A stretch of DNA of 64,000 nt from Rhodamnia argentea (lineage: Eukaryota; Streptophyta; Magnoliopsida; Myrtales; Myrtaceae), in the NCBI RefSeq assembly GCF_020921035.1, contig NC_063157.1, positions 8,282,001 through 8,346,000 of the forward strand. Reading direction: 5' to 3'. The translations under genes and the position numbers were made by a program. A model generated the notes under the pieces. The model was given only the letters and a program-made list of their open reading frames with translations, was not told the origin of the DNA and searched no databases. Position 1 is the first letter of the stretch, and the number at the start of each line of letters is the position of its first letter. Shown in pieces: positions 46,533 to 58,974 of the stretch.

Positions 46533-48564
46533 TTCTTCCTTCTTCCTCCGGCGATTCGCTCGAGTGTCGAAGGTAGGGAAGGCCGAAGGCACGAGGGAGT
46601 GTGCCCAGAGGAATTTTCTTTTTCCTTAAAAAAAGGAAAATATATATATTTTTTGGTAAAAAAAATGTAATTTCTGTCGTTTTATTTTGTTTGGAATTCC
46701 TTTTTGTATCGCGCTCAATTAATGGTAATCCAATTAAAAACGGGCTTTTCGACCAAAAAAAGAAATTATTAAAAACGGGCCATTCTCGTCAATTAAAACA
46801 TTCGATAAGAAAAACTCCCTCGTCTTTGAATTCATTAGCCAAATCGACTCGACAAAATAGTTATCATATTATAAATTTTATAGTGACGTGGAGAATACTA
46901 AATTGGGCAAAAAAATTAGGGAATACAAAGAAACACGTATAAACCAAACTTGTAATTACACCAACTATTGAAAATGTAATCCAGTTGCAGCTATACGTAT
47001 AGGAATCTAATCCAATTACAAGTATCCCTTCTATGCAATTATACGTACCTAAATACGCACAAGTTGGCATACGTGTACATGTCTCATTGTAATCTACGAT
47101 ACATATGCGCAGTCCTAGGAATCTGTTGAAAATGTGATCTCGATTGGACGGATCGGGTTCGACAACGGAGTGCAAACGACACTCCATTTGTTGACATTTC
47201 TTTTGTCCGTGACATGTTTGCTCACATGTTACTCGCCCAACACAACACGTAAACTCCCATCGTTTTGCAGAAAAATTAAATAATTAAAAAAAATTATAAA
47301 AGAAACCGTATGTAATGCTTACAAAAATAAATAAACAAAATTATATTTTCGTCGTTAATGAAATATCTAGGCATAGTATTATTATCGATAATAAGAATAT
47401 TTTTCATTGAGCAATTATTTTAAATGATATCAAGCAATCATTTTTAGAAAAAATATTTTCTAATCATTTATTTTTCGCAAAATAAAACGGAGTTATGAAT
47501 TATTTGAAAAGTATTTTGAAAGAAAAATACTATCTCGCATCACTTACAAAAATAAATAAAAGAAAAATATTCCCATCGTCTGTGAAAATATCTATGCATA
47601 AATTGTTGCCGATAGTGAAAATATTTTCTGTTGACTAATTATTTTATTTCAAATTATTTATTTTTCGAAAAACAATGCTCCGCTTATCTTGCGAAAAAGG
47701 GATGATTTGGAGAATATTTTTCTAAAAATAATTGCTTGTGTCGGTTGAAATAATCAATTAACGAGAAATGCTTTCACTATCGACAATAATTTATGTCTTA
47801 AAATTTTCATGGACATTGAAAATACTTTTCGTTTATTAATTTTTTATAGGCGATATAAGCGACTATTTTTAGGAAAAATATTTTCAAAATCATTCATTTT
47901 CCACAAAACTTTGTTTATTCCGTAGAAAATGAATTATTTGAAAAATATTTTATGAAAATTGATTTTTTATATTGCTTGAAATTGTTAGGATTCGGTGCAT
48001 AACAGCAACGAAGTAAAGCATAAAAGCGAGAAAGAAAAATCAAGACACAAGCTTTTATCCCCGATTCATCCTTAAACTAAAGTTACGTCCAACAAAGCAT
48101 TTCACTATAACTTGTACCTCGTACCTCTCATTACATCACTCGATTACAAGTGAAAAATGGTATATATACGGTAGTAACTATTTACGAGTCCATACCCAAA
48201 CTACTAATGAAAAATTACGGGCTTCAATTGTAAAAACCCTTGGACACCAAGGGGCACTGCCTCCTTGAGATCCCCGTCGGGTCCGCTCCCCCGGATCCCC
48301 ACCCACTCGGCATGAAGCGGGATTCACATGTTTTCCTGTCATTCCGAAGTATGAACCACACCCCAACAGAAATAATTAGTCGATAAAGTATTTTTCGTTT
48401 ATTCATTTATGCAAGTAATACAATTGATTACTTTTAAGATTGATATTTTTCAAATCATTTCTTTGTTCGCATACTCTCAGTCCTTTTCACTTTTGCTTCG
48501 CCTATGAGGCAGTCGCGAACGCCATTATCATTTTTAGGATGACGTTCTTGTTCCCCCCCGGTGG
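46533..48564. repeat. intergenic duplication, unit A
   Basis: From about 46560 (GAGTGTCGAAGGTAGGGAAG) to about 48480, this spacer matches 48565-50960 in the same order. Shared landmarks are GTATCGCGCTCAATTAATGG (46708), TTGTAATTACACCAA (46950), AAATACGCACAAGTTG (47051) and GATATCAAGC (47427). The right part is itself a degenerate repeat with a period near 200 bp around AATTGTTGCCGATAGTGAAA and AAATCATTTATTTTTCGC. It begins in the S34 5' leader. No gene inside. Confidence 0.6.
47983..48368 (-). mobile_element. solo LTR, Ty1/copia-like, 386 bp
   Basis: A fossil LTR bounded by TGTTAGGATT and CCCCAACA and flanked by a perfect 5-bp target duplication GAAAT (47978-47982 and 48369-48373). Read on the minus strand it starts TGTTGGGGTGTGG and has a TATATATACC box near the middle, consistent with a copia LTR promoter. 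No internal region remains, so it is a solo LTR. It interrupts unit A of the intergenic duplication and has no counterpart in unit B, so it inserted after that duplication. Confidence 0.75.
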
Positions 48565-50960
48565 TTCTCTCAAGTGTCGAAGGTAGGGAAAGCCGAAGGC
48601 ACAAGGGAGCATTCAAGCCAAGCTTCGAGCTCGAGCAGCCATGGCCAACCTGGCCTTGGCCCTTGGTTTATCCTTATCCTACATATATTATTGTAGTGTT
48701 CCCATGTGTGAATCCAACTTCATCAACGTGCCTAAGTAATGCGATTTAAAATATTGCCAATTAGTCAGTTGTTTCCATTGTTGAAGCTTCATTTTCTATA
48801 CAAGAAAGTACTGTTTTTCCTTGTCGGATAAGACGATGAACAATGTAGTTTTTTTTTCCCTCGATGTGGTGCTCGCATAATGCCACATTAAAGCCGCCTG
48901 TCCCTCAAAATCCCCATCTAGCCTTCACATTAGCTTTTAAACAGTGACTTTGGACGAAAATGTGACGGGAGGTCAATATGTCACAATAGATATAATTTGA
49001 GGTTTTTGCCTTCAAAAAAAAAAAAAAAAGAGTCGAGGTAAATTCGTCACAATGAATATAGTTTGAGGGGTTCTTCTCTAAGTTTTAATAGGGAAAAACA
49101 TTTAATTTTTTACCCTTTTTTTGGGAGGAAATAGAATAAGCCTATCAAGAATTCTAACAATTCTCACGATAAGTTTTAAAACTTTCAAATGGTACAACTA
49201 AATTCTAAAGTTTGTTCATGATTCTAGGAAGCTCGTCTAATTTGAGCAATGGAAAATCTGAGGACACAGTTTTTAATACTTCCGAAGATAATGGGACTAA
49301 GTTAGTAGAGATCGACTATTAAAAATGTAAATGTATACTCGTCATAGCCTTAACTTCATTATTATGAAACGGTCTTAATTATAATTCTTCACATACTTGA
49401 TATGCTCTATGCATTGGCATCATATGTGCAAGGAACACAATTATATTCCCTTTTTGTATCGCGCTTAATTAAGGATTATTCAATTAAAGACGGGCCATTC
49501 TGGCTAACCAAAACATCCGATTAAAAAAAAAGAAAAACCTCATGGGCCGACTGAGCTAGTGTAACACGAGTGTGCATGAAAGCACGAATAACTAGAACCG
49601 AACTTGTCGAAATGCACGAACCTCTTAAAAGTTTACACATCGCTATGCACATCTCGTCTCAATATTTAGTAGCCAAATCGACTCAACAAAAGAGTTATTA
49701 TGTTAAAAATCTCATCGTGACTTGGAAAGTATTAAATTGGACAAAAGGTCTGGGAAAACAAAGAAACACATGAACCATACTTGTAATTACACCAATAGAC
49801 TCACAAAAACTTCATGACTGAATTATAATACGGTTGTAACTATACGTATCGAAATCTAATCTAATCACGTTTATCCCTTCTCTGTAATTGTACGTACTTA
49901 AATACGCACAAGTTGATATACGTGTATATGTCTCGGGGTAATCTACGATCCATGCGCAATCCTAAGAATCTGTCGAAAAGTTGGTGATCTCGGATTGCGT
50001 GTCGTCTGCTTTGACAGTGAGTGTGAATGACACTACACATCTTGATATTTCTTTTGTCCATGACATGTTTGGTCATGTGTTACCCACCCAACACGTCAGC
50101 TCCCTCGATTTCGCAAAAATTAAATAATCATAAAAATTATAAAAATAATCACTTGCACTATTTATAAAAATAAATAGACCAAAATATATTTACGTCATTA
50201 ACGAAAATAATTAGACATAAAATTTTGGCCGATAATGGAAATATTGTTTATTGACTATTTATTTCAAATGATATCAAGCTATCATTTTAAGAAAAATATT
50301 TTTCAAATCATTTATTTTTCGCGAAACAATATTTTCGAAGAACGATATTTTGTATTACTTACAAAAATGAATAAACAAAAAATATTTCCATCATCCGTGA
50401 AATAGTTAAGCATAAATTGTTGCCGACAGTAAAAATATTTTCTATCGGCTAATAATATTAAGCAACGTAAGCTATTATTTTTGGTAAACCTTTTCAAATC
50501 ATTCATCCTTCATGAAACAATGTCCCATTTGTCCCTTGAAAAATGGACGATTTGGAAACATCAATCTAAAAATAATTGTTTGTATCGGTTGAAATAATTA
50601 ACTAACGAAAAATATTTTTATTATCGGTAATAATTTTATGCCTAAAATGTTTTCGTGGGCTGTGAAAATATTATTTGTTTATTCAATTTTATAGATGATA
50701 CAAGTGATCTTTTTTAAGAACATGCTTTCCAAACTATTCATTTTTCGGGCACTCTTAGGTGCATTTGTTTCCTGAAAACTCAAGATTTGAAAAATATTTT
50801 TCGAAAAAAATTGGTTACGTCACTTAAAAAAAACTAATTAACGAAAAATATTTGTATTATCAACAATATTTATGACTAATTATTTCATGACTGATGAAAA
50901 TATTTTTTATTAATTCGTTTTAATAAACATATGAGCGATTGTTTTTAAAGAAATATTTGT
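48565..50960. repeat. intergenic duplication, unit B
   Basis: Second copy of the region described for unit A. It starts with CAAGTGTCGAAGGTAGGGAA (48571), a copy of the S34 leader, then carries about 800 bases without counterpart (48620-49440). It rejoins at GTATCGCGCTTAATTAAGG (49457) and continues through AAATACGCACAAGTTG (49902) and GATATCAAGC (50271). No gene inside. The unmatched part has a poly-A tract at 49015-49030. Confidence 0.6.
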
Positions 50961-51895
50961 CCAATCTTGAGTTTTGCGATCAATGCACACATATGGCATG
51001 AGACGTATCTTGCTTTGCCGATCGAGCAAGCGACGAAAGACGGTTCGCACTTCAAAATCTCGCGGTCGCGGGTTTCGTGCACCCACCGGTCGTCTACTCG
51101 GATAACTCCATCGTCGAGACTTAAATTCCACATTGAAAATTTTTTTTTAAGGAAGGGGGAAGTCCGAAGCTACAAAAACCTCCCATCGGCATTTGCCTTC
51201 ACTCACCTGCTTCGTCTTCTTCCCTCGCTTCGACTCCATCCTCTTCCACGTACTCCCTGCTTCTCTCCATCCCTCCGCGATTCTTCCTCGTCTCCGAGGA
51301 TCCACTAAATCAGCTCGGGCGTCAGCTGCCGCCTCGCCCGCCGTTGATCTTGCGGGCCTCACCTTCCTCTGTTGACCGTTTGGAAGGTACGATTTTGAAT
51401 CCGTGTGCGTCTTCCGCGGCCTCGGGCTTTTCGACGATTTCGGCGGCGTTTTCATCTGTGTTTTTGCCTCCTAATGGCTCCAGAGTTTGGTAGATTGCTC
51501 GCTTTGGCTGAGGTTTGTGAGCTGACGGTGTAGGCGAGGTTGATTGTCGATTGTTTCTACAGTTTATTGTCTATCACGAGTTGTATTGCGATTTGCTACC
51601 ACAAACGCCTATTCTGGATAGATTTGGATTGATAATGTGCGAGAATACAGTGTATGGTTCGTGATCATTGTTTGTTACTCTGACTTGGTACTGTTGCATT
51701 AGATACTTTGTGGCTAGTTTTAGTGTTTTCACTCACCTAGTCTGCGAGTACTTTTGTTTTGCTGAAAAGTAGTTGGATTATATCCCTTTCACAATCTTTT
51801 CCGCTTAGAGATGATGGTTTACGGTTTTTTCCCTGTTCCTTTCTAGGAAATGAGAGCAAATTGAATAACCGGACCGTTTATCTGCTGGGGCTGTG
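50961..51895 (+). promoter_or_regulatory. promoter and 5' leader of neutral ceramidase
   Basis: No coding region. A CT/TC-rich stretch near 51200-51290 looks like the transcribed leader. A GGTACG donor at 51386-51391 and a CTTTCTAG acceptor ending at 51846 suggest a 5' UTR intron of about 460 bases, leaving about 49 bases of leader before the ATG at 51896. Confidence 0.45.
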
Positions 51896-54800
51896 ATGGG
51901 TTTCTCTCATCGTTTCAATCTCTCTGTCCGGAGACCACCGATGGCTGTTTGGCTGTGGATTTCTCTGATACTTCTGCAGGGGAGTGTAGGAGTGCTCTCT
52001 GATTCCAATTATTTGATTGGTCTCGGGAGCTACGACATTACTGGGCCTGCTGCTGATGTTAACATGATGGGTTATGCGAATATGGAACAGACCGCTGCGG
52101 GTGTTCACTTCAGGCTTCGAGCGAGGGCGTTCATTGTGGCAGAACCGCAAGGGAAGCGTGTTGTGTTCGTGAATCTTGATGCTTGCATGGCATCTCAATT
52201 GGTGACAATCAAAGTGCTCGAGAGATTGAAAGCAAGGTAGTGCTTGCCTTATGCCTTTTTTTTTATTTTTGTGATTTTACTTCTGTAAGTGCAGTCTTGA
52301 CTGAATTACAACTCTAATGTTGTGAAGATAGAACCATTCCTTAATATATGCAAAGAGTGGTTATCTAATGAGGGCCTTCCAAACGGATGTGTCATGTTGC
52401 CAGGTATGGTGACTTGTATTCTGAAAGTAATATAGCTATCAGCGGAATTCATACGCATGCTGGTCCCGGTGGCTACCTCCAATATGTTGTATATATCGTC
52501 ACATCTCTTGGATTTGTGCGCCAGTCATTTGATGTCGTTGTTGATGGCATTGAAAAGAGCATCATAGAAGCTCATGAAAATCTCAGGCCAGGATCAGTTT
52601 TCGTGAATAAAGGTAAGAGAGACAATCTCAACAGCTTATTTGTTATGTTTTTTCCTAAGCCTGAGGTTCGCAGTCTACGTTAATTCTTCCCTTTTTGAGA
52701 AATTGTTGTGGTTTTGTACTACATGGTCAAGAATAGTGTGTTCTTGGTTCTGCTCTTAGATTTCTTCAGTCGGATCATGTCATTTTTGTGCTTGCGAGCC
52801 TGCCTTTAAAGATTTGTTAATTTTCCTGCTGGGTCATGTCATATGCATACGTTACCAGGAATGATAAATCTTTTTCTCTGGTTGTGAGGTTTATCATGTT
52901 AAGGAAACCAAAAGCATAGGCTATAAATCTTCAATCTTTTTGGTTTTGTATAACGACTTTTGAAAGAAAGCCTGCCTTATACCAGGACATGGTAATCTCT
53001 ACTTCATGAAACAACCTACTTAGTGAAACGTGCCTCTCCTTGGCAATTGCCAATTTGCCATCATCCAGAAATCCAATTTCTTCTATGAGGTCTTCATCTT
53101 TACTTATAAGTTTTTGCCAATGGCTAAACAGGGGAACTTTTGGATGCGGGAGTAAACCGCAGTCCCAGTGCTTACCTCAATAACCCCATGGAAGAACGCA
53201 GCAAATACAAGCATGACGTTGACAAAGAAATGACACTTTTGAAGTTTGTGGATAGCGAGTGGGGACCAGTGGGTAGCTTCAATTGGTTTGCTACACATGG
53301 AACTTCTATGAGTCGTACAAACTCGTTGATTAGTGGGGATAACAAAGGCGCAGCTGCTCGTTTTATGGAAGATTGGTTTAACAAGAATGGTGTCGAAATG
53401 TCAAATTCCAATGATCGTGAATATGGTGGAGTTCCACGAAGAGTCTCAAACATTTTACATGAAGTTCATGATAATCGTAAGCAATTTGTTCCTCCACTGC
53501 TTTGTATTATATAGCTGAGCTGTTTGTTCATTGTTACCCATCTGTTGTGGCTTTGCAGAGGTATCCAATAGCTTTCTACCAGAGGTAGAAAAATATGGAC
53601 AGAATTGTTGGTTATGTTCTATTTTATCTTGGTCCTTCAATTAACTGTTGACTGTTCCAAACATAGAGTTCTTCTTGATGCATTACCATCATCGGAATAG
53701 TATCAAACTCTGAGGATGGCTTGTTAATGTCATTATGCTGATTAATTCTGGGTTGTCTGTCTACTTCTTGACTCTGATTCACTAATTTTTTGTGGCATCA
53801 AATAGTGAATTGGATGGTAGAGCTGAGTCATTTGTATCTGATGCAGATCATGAATTATTGGAGCTTGCTGCATCATTCCAGTCTCCCCCTGGTAAACCAG
53901 CGACTAAGAGACTGAGTGTTGCTAGACGTGTCAGGAGTGCTCTAAGGCAGACTGAGAAACCTGGATTTGTAGCTGCTTTTTGTCAAACGAACTGTGGCGA
54001 TGTTAGCCCAAACGTGCTTGGAGCATTCTGCATCGACACTGGCTTACCTTGTGACTTCAATCACAGTACCTGTGGTGGGAGGAACGAGTTGTGCTATGGC
54101 CGTGGACCAGGGTATTAATACGATTCCCTGTATCCAATAAAGTATAAAAACCAGCACCCATATGAACATTATCTGTAAGAACTTTTTTCCATAATGTGGC
54201 AGTTACCCAGATGAATTCGAAAGCACACGTATAATTGGAGAGAGACAATTTGAAAAAGCTTTGGACCTTTTCAACAAAGCATCTGAACAGTTGCAAGGGA
54301 AGGTTGACTTCCGTCACGCATATTTGGATTTTTCCAAGCTTGAGGTGACAATACCTAATCAGGGAGGAGGTTCAGAAGTGGTAAAAACATGTCCTGCTTC
54401 AATGGGATTTGCATTTGCTGCAGGAACGACGGATGGACCAGGAGCTTTTGATTTTAAGCAAGGGGATGACCAGGTAATAATTATTGACAATTCTCTAACC
54501 CCATATTGGTATTCCTATACATTTACAGTGTCTATCCTTTTGAGTTGATTGTCTATTCTATGATTTATGTCAGGGAAATCCTTTTTGGAGGCTGGTCCGC
54601 AACTTACTTAAAAATCCAAACCAGACACAAGTTGATTGTCAGCATCCGAAGCCCATCTTGCTCGATACTGGTGAAATGAAGCAGCCATATGATTGGGCGG
54701 TAAGTTGCTACAGCCTAATATTTTATTAGGAAAACCAGGCCTACATACAAATTGGCCTCAAGTTAGTTATTTCTAAATGTCGCTCTCGCTTATGCACCAG

Positions 54801-57800
54801 CCGAAGTTCATGTACTCGGCCATTTTCTTTAGTCACGTCGGGCATACTACGAACATGATTGACTATATTTGACCCAAAAAAAAAAAGTAACATGACTGAC
54901 TATAACCAACTCATCGAAACGTCCACTCGGAAAATGGATAACCTTGAAGTCGCTTCGGACATTGTTATCATTGTTCGGGGCACAAGAAACACATGAAACT
55001 TATGTCACAAAGTCACAAGATGAACTTCAACAATACCTTTCTTATATCAGCAGAACTATTAGCAACCAATTGTCATAAATCTTAAGTCGTCAGTATATAG
55101 ACACAATGCATATCGCACCATGATTTTGTTAAAAAGTGCCTCTGAAGCACTTGTTAAGAAGCTATACAAGGCAATTTTGCAATTTTTAATGCACTGATTG
55201 TCCTTGTGATATGCATAAGTAATACTTTGAAATTTTGATATTTCCTCATTAGCATGTTTAACAAAACCTTAATATTCGCTCGTGTACAAGTTGGACCTTA
55301 TGTAGAAAACGGTGTTCTGAGACAATAACCACGTTAAGGAAATAATTGAGAAACATTCTACAGGAAAAATAAACCTAAGAGGCAGTGCTTGGATTTGAGC
55401 TCGTGACTTAAGGTTTGATATAATGGTAGATAGCTGTTTTTCTCAAAAACTTAAGTTTTCAGGTGTTAGAATTTTCTACGCAAAAAATCAAGTTAATAGT
55501 GGAAGAAGAGTACATGCATATAAGGTCAAGATAAAGCCCGTGAGCAAATGATGTGGTATAAATTTAACACCACCTCTCATGCACAAATGTGATTGAAACC
55601 ATATGGTGTATAGGACAAACAAGAGTGGCACACAAAATAATTTTAAACACCACATGCGAAATAAACTTAAATGGGCCATGACAGATCGAAACCTGACACC
55701 AATATCATCTGAAATGATCTAGCCAGTTCCATATGGACGAAGCCCTTGGATTAGTACTCAAATAGTGATCATTTGGAGATGAGCTTTTATTTTCAATTAC
55801 TTTGTGTGCTCTCTCTCCATCGAATTTGGGCTCAGGGGTCTTATAGACTTTCAGCACTGATCCATCTCCTAGTGATACTCCCTCTATCAGATGTTTGATT
55901 TTGTTCTGTGAATACCCTTCACCATCCTGGAAGCCTGTCAGGAACTGCAGCTTGTCTAAGTCTTTTTGCCTCAAATGATCATTCCTTGCCCTTGTTGGAT
56001 TGGCTAGGGACCCTAGCCCATCCCGAACGAGATGAGATCTGGTAAAAGTGAAGTGAGATCTGTTAAGCTGTCTACATATGAGTACTGCCTAGCTGAGTTT
56101 TTTCTGACACTTGCGCTGTTGACTGATAGGCATTTTACATGAGATCGACTCTCTTTCTCTTCTATTTTAAATGTCAAGGAGATGGGAAATTTTCAGCTAT
56201 ACATCATTTTTGTGAATGGAGATATCCTTTGGTTTTCAAGTTTCCACCTCATCCATATATATCAGATGAATATAGATGCTTGGAGAACTTGAGTGATAGC
56301 TTCAATTGTTTCATACTGCAATAACGATTTAATTGCCTTAATGGTTTTTGCAGCCTTCAATTCTTCCGATTGAAATGTTCAGGATAGGACAGTTAGTCAT
56401 TCTTAGCGTACCTGGAGGTATTCTTCTCCCTTCCCTTTTCCTATGTAAGTATGATAATTTGGCGCGGATTAAGGTTGCTTTTGTAATTGAGTGATTGTCT
56501 ATTGCATTTAGATTGTAGGCCAAGTTTTCTTGGACTTATTGGTAGAGTTTCTAGAAAAACACGTTAATTTGGATCTATCCAGTCTTGTCCAATCTGGGCA
56601 AGTATTGTAAGTATAAAAGTGATCTCTTTCCTGTACTTATTTACTGATTTCACTATCCTCATGAGAAACTTTTTAGAACTGGCTTGTTTTAGTGTTCACC
56701 AAAATAATAAGCCAATTAATGTGTTTTGGTGTACTGTTGGAAAGCCAGTCGTGATACGGAACAGGTTACCTAGCTCATGGCCAGTCAAGAATCAATTTTC
56801 TTTCTCTTTTTTGTAGAAGTACGACAAAAGGACACTTTTAGTGTCAAAAGTTGTGTGCGGAGATCACTTTGATGTTAAAAGTTTCAATCGGATTACTTTA
56901 AAGCCAAATTTTTTGAAAAATGATCACTTAAGTGCCAACTCCGATATTTTTCACTAGAAATTTGACGTGGCTCTTTTTTATTAATATATAACATTGACAT
57001 GACTCTCCGGAGGTCCACCGTGGCATTTTATTTTATTAAATTTAAATTTTTTATTTTAAAATAATTTGAAAAATAAGCTGAAAATTTCAGAAAAAGCTAA
57101 AAATTATAAATATATATGTATAAAATAAAAAACAGGGGATAACTAGGCGACGAGGGCTGTAGCCTTGTCACCGCCGCACCACCAGTGGCCGGTGACCCCC
57201 ATCGGCCAAGCCCAACCTTTCCCGGCCATTGCCATTGATGGTGGGGCGGCGGCGGCGAGGGTTATAGCAAGCCCTTGCCGCCTCCGCCTATTTGTTTTTT
57301 GTTCTAATTTTTTTAACTTATTTCAATTTTTTTTAAATAAAGTTTTTATTTTAAAAATTTTCTGTTAAATTTTTTTAAAATATATTTTCAATTTTTAATT
57401 TTTTTTCTAAATTTTGAAGTCCATGTGGAACCCATGTGGACTTCAATTTTTTTTAAAAAAAAAAATACCAAATGTATTGAGACTGGCCTTAATTTTTCGC
57501 CGAAGGCACCAAAGTGATACTTTTCTCTCCGACTTGGCATTTAAGTAATCCGATTGAAACTTTTGGCACCAAAAGTGTCCTTTTGCCGTGAAAGTACTAC
57601 TTCTAGTTGGGGTACCCAACTAACCCTTTCGAGAGTCATCTTAACCGACCAAAACTCACTTTCGATCAATCCATATAAACTTAGAAATTAAATGGTAGAC
57701 AGACATGATCTTAGTCAAAAGTGTTTACGCTCAAAAGTGTAAAAGGTCAAATTTAATATTTTCTTTTCAGATAGTGTATTAACACTGTGAGATCTGGAAA

Positions 57801-58974
57801 TATATAGGGCCGCTACTGTTGGCTATCATTTGAACCAGCCTCCTTGCATCTTGATATGCATGGTGTCTTTTGTATCTTATCAAATGATTTTGGCCTATGG
57901 CAATTCTCTTGTAGAGTTCACAACTATGGCCGGGAGGCGTCTCCGTGAGGCTGTAAGGACAGTGCTTACAAGTGGAGGTAAAGGACATTTCAACGGCGAT
58001 GTCCATGTTGTTATAGCCGGGTTGACCAATACCTATTCTCAGTATGTGACCACTTTTGAAGAGTATCAGATCCAGCGATATGAGGTATTATTTCCGTTCC
58101 ATGATGAAAACTACACTTGCATTCTATGAAGAGAACGGAACATCATGCAGACATGATTTTGTTATAGCAAAATAAAAAGAGAGTTCAGGGAATGCAAATT
58201 TTATAACAAGAGAGATTGTTTGAGGTTGCAAAAGGTATGCTTATTGACCGACTGAATCGCTACACTAAAAAAAAATTTCTTTTTTTTTGGGTGGCTACCA
58301 AAAAAGGCATGATTTCCACATCCAGAGGTTGTTTCCCTATATAAGCGACTGGCAATATTAAAGCAGCCTACCAAAATAACTGAGATGCTTCGGTTTACGA
58401 AATATATGCTCGATGTTGCTTTCAGGGTGCCTCCACACTGTATGGTCCCCACACTCTCAGTGCATATATCCAAGAGTTCAAGAAACTTGCAAGCGCAATG
58501 TTAAGTGGCCAACCTGTTCAACCAGGTCCGCAGCCCCCTGATCTTCTAGCTAAACAGATAAGCTTACTCACGCCAGTTGTGATGGACGCAACACCAGCTG
58601 GAGTGAACTTTGGGGATGTCAAATCTGATGTGCCCAAGAACTCCACTTTCAAGAGAGGCGACATGGTGTCGGTGGTCTTCTGGTCAGCTTGCCCAAGGAA
58701 CGACCTGATGACTGAAGGTACATTTGCCCTAGTGGAGGCGCTCCAAGGAGAAGATACTTGGGTTCCGTCTTACGATGATGACGATTTCTGCCTTCGGTTC
58801 AAATGGTCTAGACCTTCAAAACTGAGCACTCGAAGCATGGCCACCATAGAATGGAGAATACCTGAATCTGCTACTACAGGTGTGTATAGGATAAGACATT
58901 TTGGTGCCTCAAAGGGACTTTTGGGATCAATTCGCCACTTTGCTGGATCCTCTAGCGCTTTTGTTGTGTCTTAA
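51896..58974 (+). CDS. NCER: neutral ceramidase
   Basis: Hydrolyses ceramide to a sphingoid base and a fatty acid; plant members act in the secretory pathway or at the cell surface. Nine coding exons: 51896-52236, 52404-52612, 53132-53476, 53847-54111, 54203-54473, 54574-54699, 56354-56417, 57915-58084, 58426-58974. They total 779 residues, the usual family length, with all junctions in frame. An N-terminal hydrophobic stretch (AVWLWISLILLQGSVGVLSD, about residues 17-36) is a signal peptide. Zinc-site regions are visible as SGIHTHAGPGGY (near 127-138) and WFATHGTSMSR (near 235-245). The amidase signature NCGDVSPNVLGAFC begins near residue 347 and holds the nucleophilic Ser near 352. The C-terminal beta-sandwich runs to the end (GSSSAFVVS). 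Exon 4 is read from the acceptor at 53846 because it gives HDNHHELLELAASF, as in homologues. The frame upstream of it is open but not part of the protein. Introns 6 and 7 are long and contain mobile-element DNA. Confidence 0.93.
55705..55974 (-). other. unidentified antisense open frame in NCER intron 6
   Basis: About 89 codons, open on the minus strand, beginning near QKDLDKLQFLTGFQDGEGYS and containing VSLGDGSVLKVYKTPEPKF. The composition is protein-like and unlike the AT-rich noise of the intron, but there is no ATG at its start and I do not recognise the family. It could be a fragment of a transposable element or of a host gene carried into the intron. Confidence 0.25.
56823..57587. mobile_element. 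Mutator-like MITE in NCER intron 7, 765 bp
   Basis: Terminal inverted repeats GACAAAAGGACACTTTT and, on the right, the complement of GGCAAAAGGACACTTTT. Imperfect 10-bp flanking duplications GTAGAAGTAC (56813-56822) and GTGAAAGTAC (57588-57597), 8 of 10 matching, fit a Mutator-type insertion. The inverted similarity continues well inward (TTAAAGCCAAAT, GATCACTTAAGTGCCAACTC). The core is GC-rich with GGCGGCGGCGGCGAGGG. No transposase. It lies wholly within the intron and leaves the splice sites intact. Confidence 0.65.

Noticed and set aside
51147-51455. 102-codon minus-strand frame in the NCER leader
   Set aside because: It is the complement of a pyrimidine-rich 5' leader; Lys/Arg/Pro-rich with no domain.
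53792-53846. Extra coding sequence before NCER exon 4
   Set aside because: The frame is open and an AG precedes it, but it does not join exon 3 in phase. The acceptor at 53846 does, and it gives the expected HHELLELAASF text.
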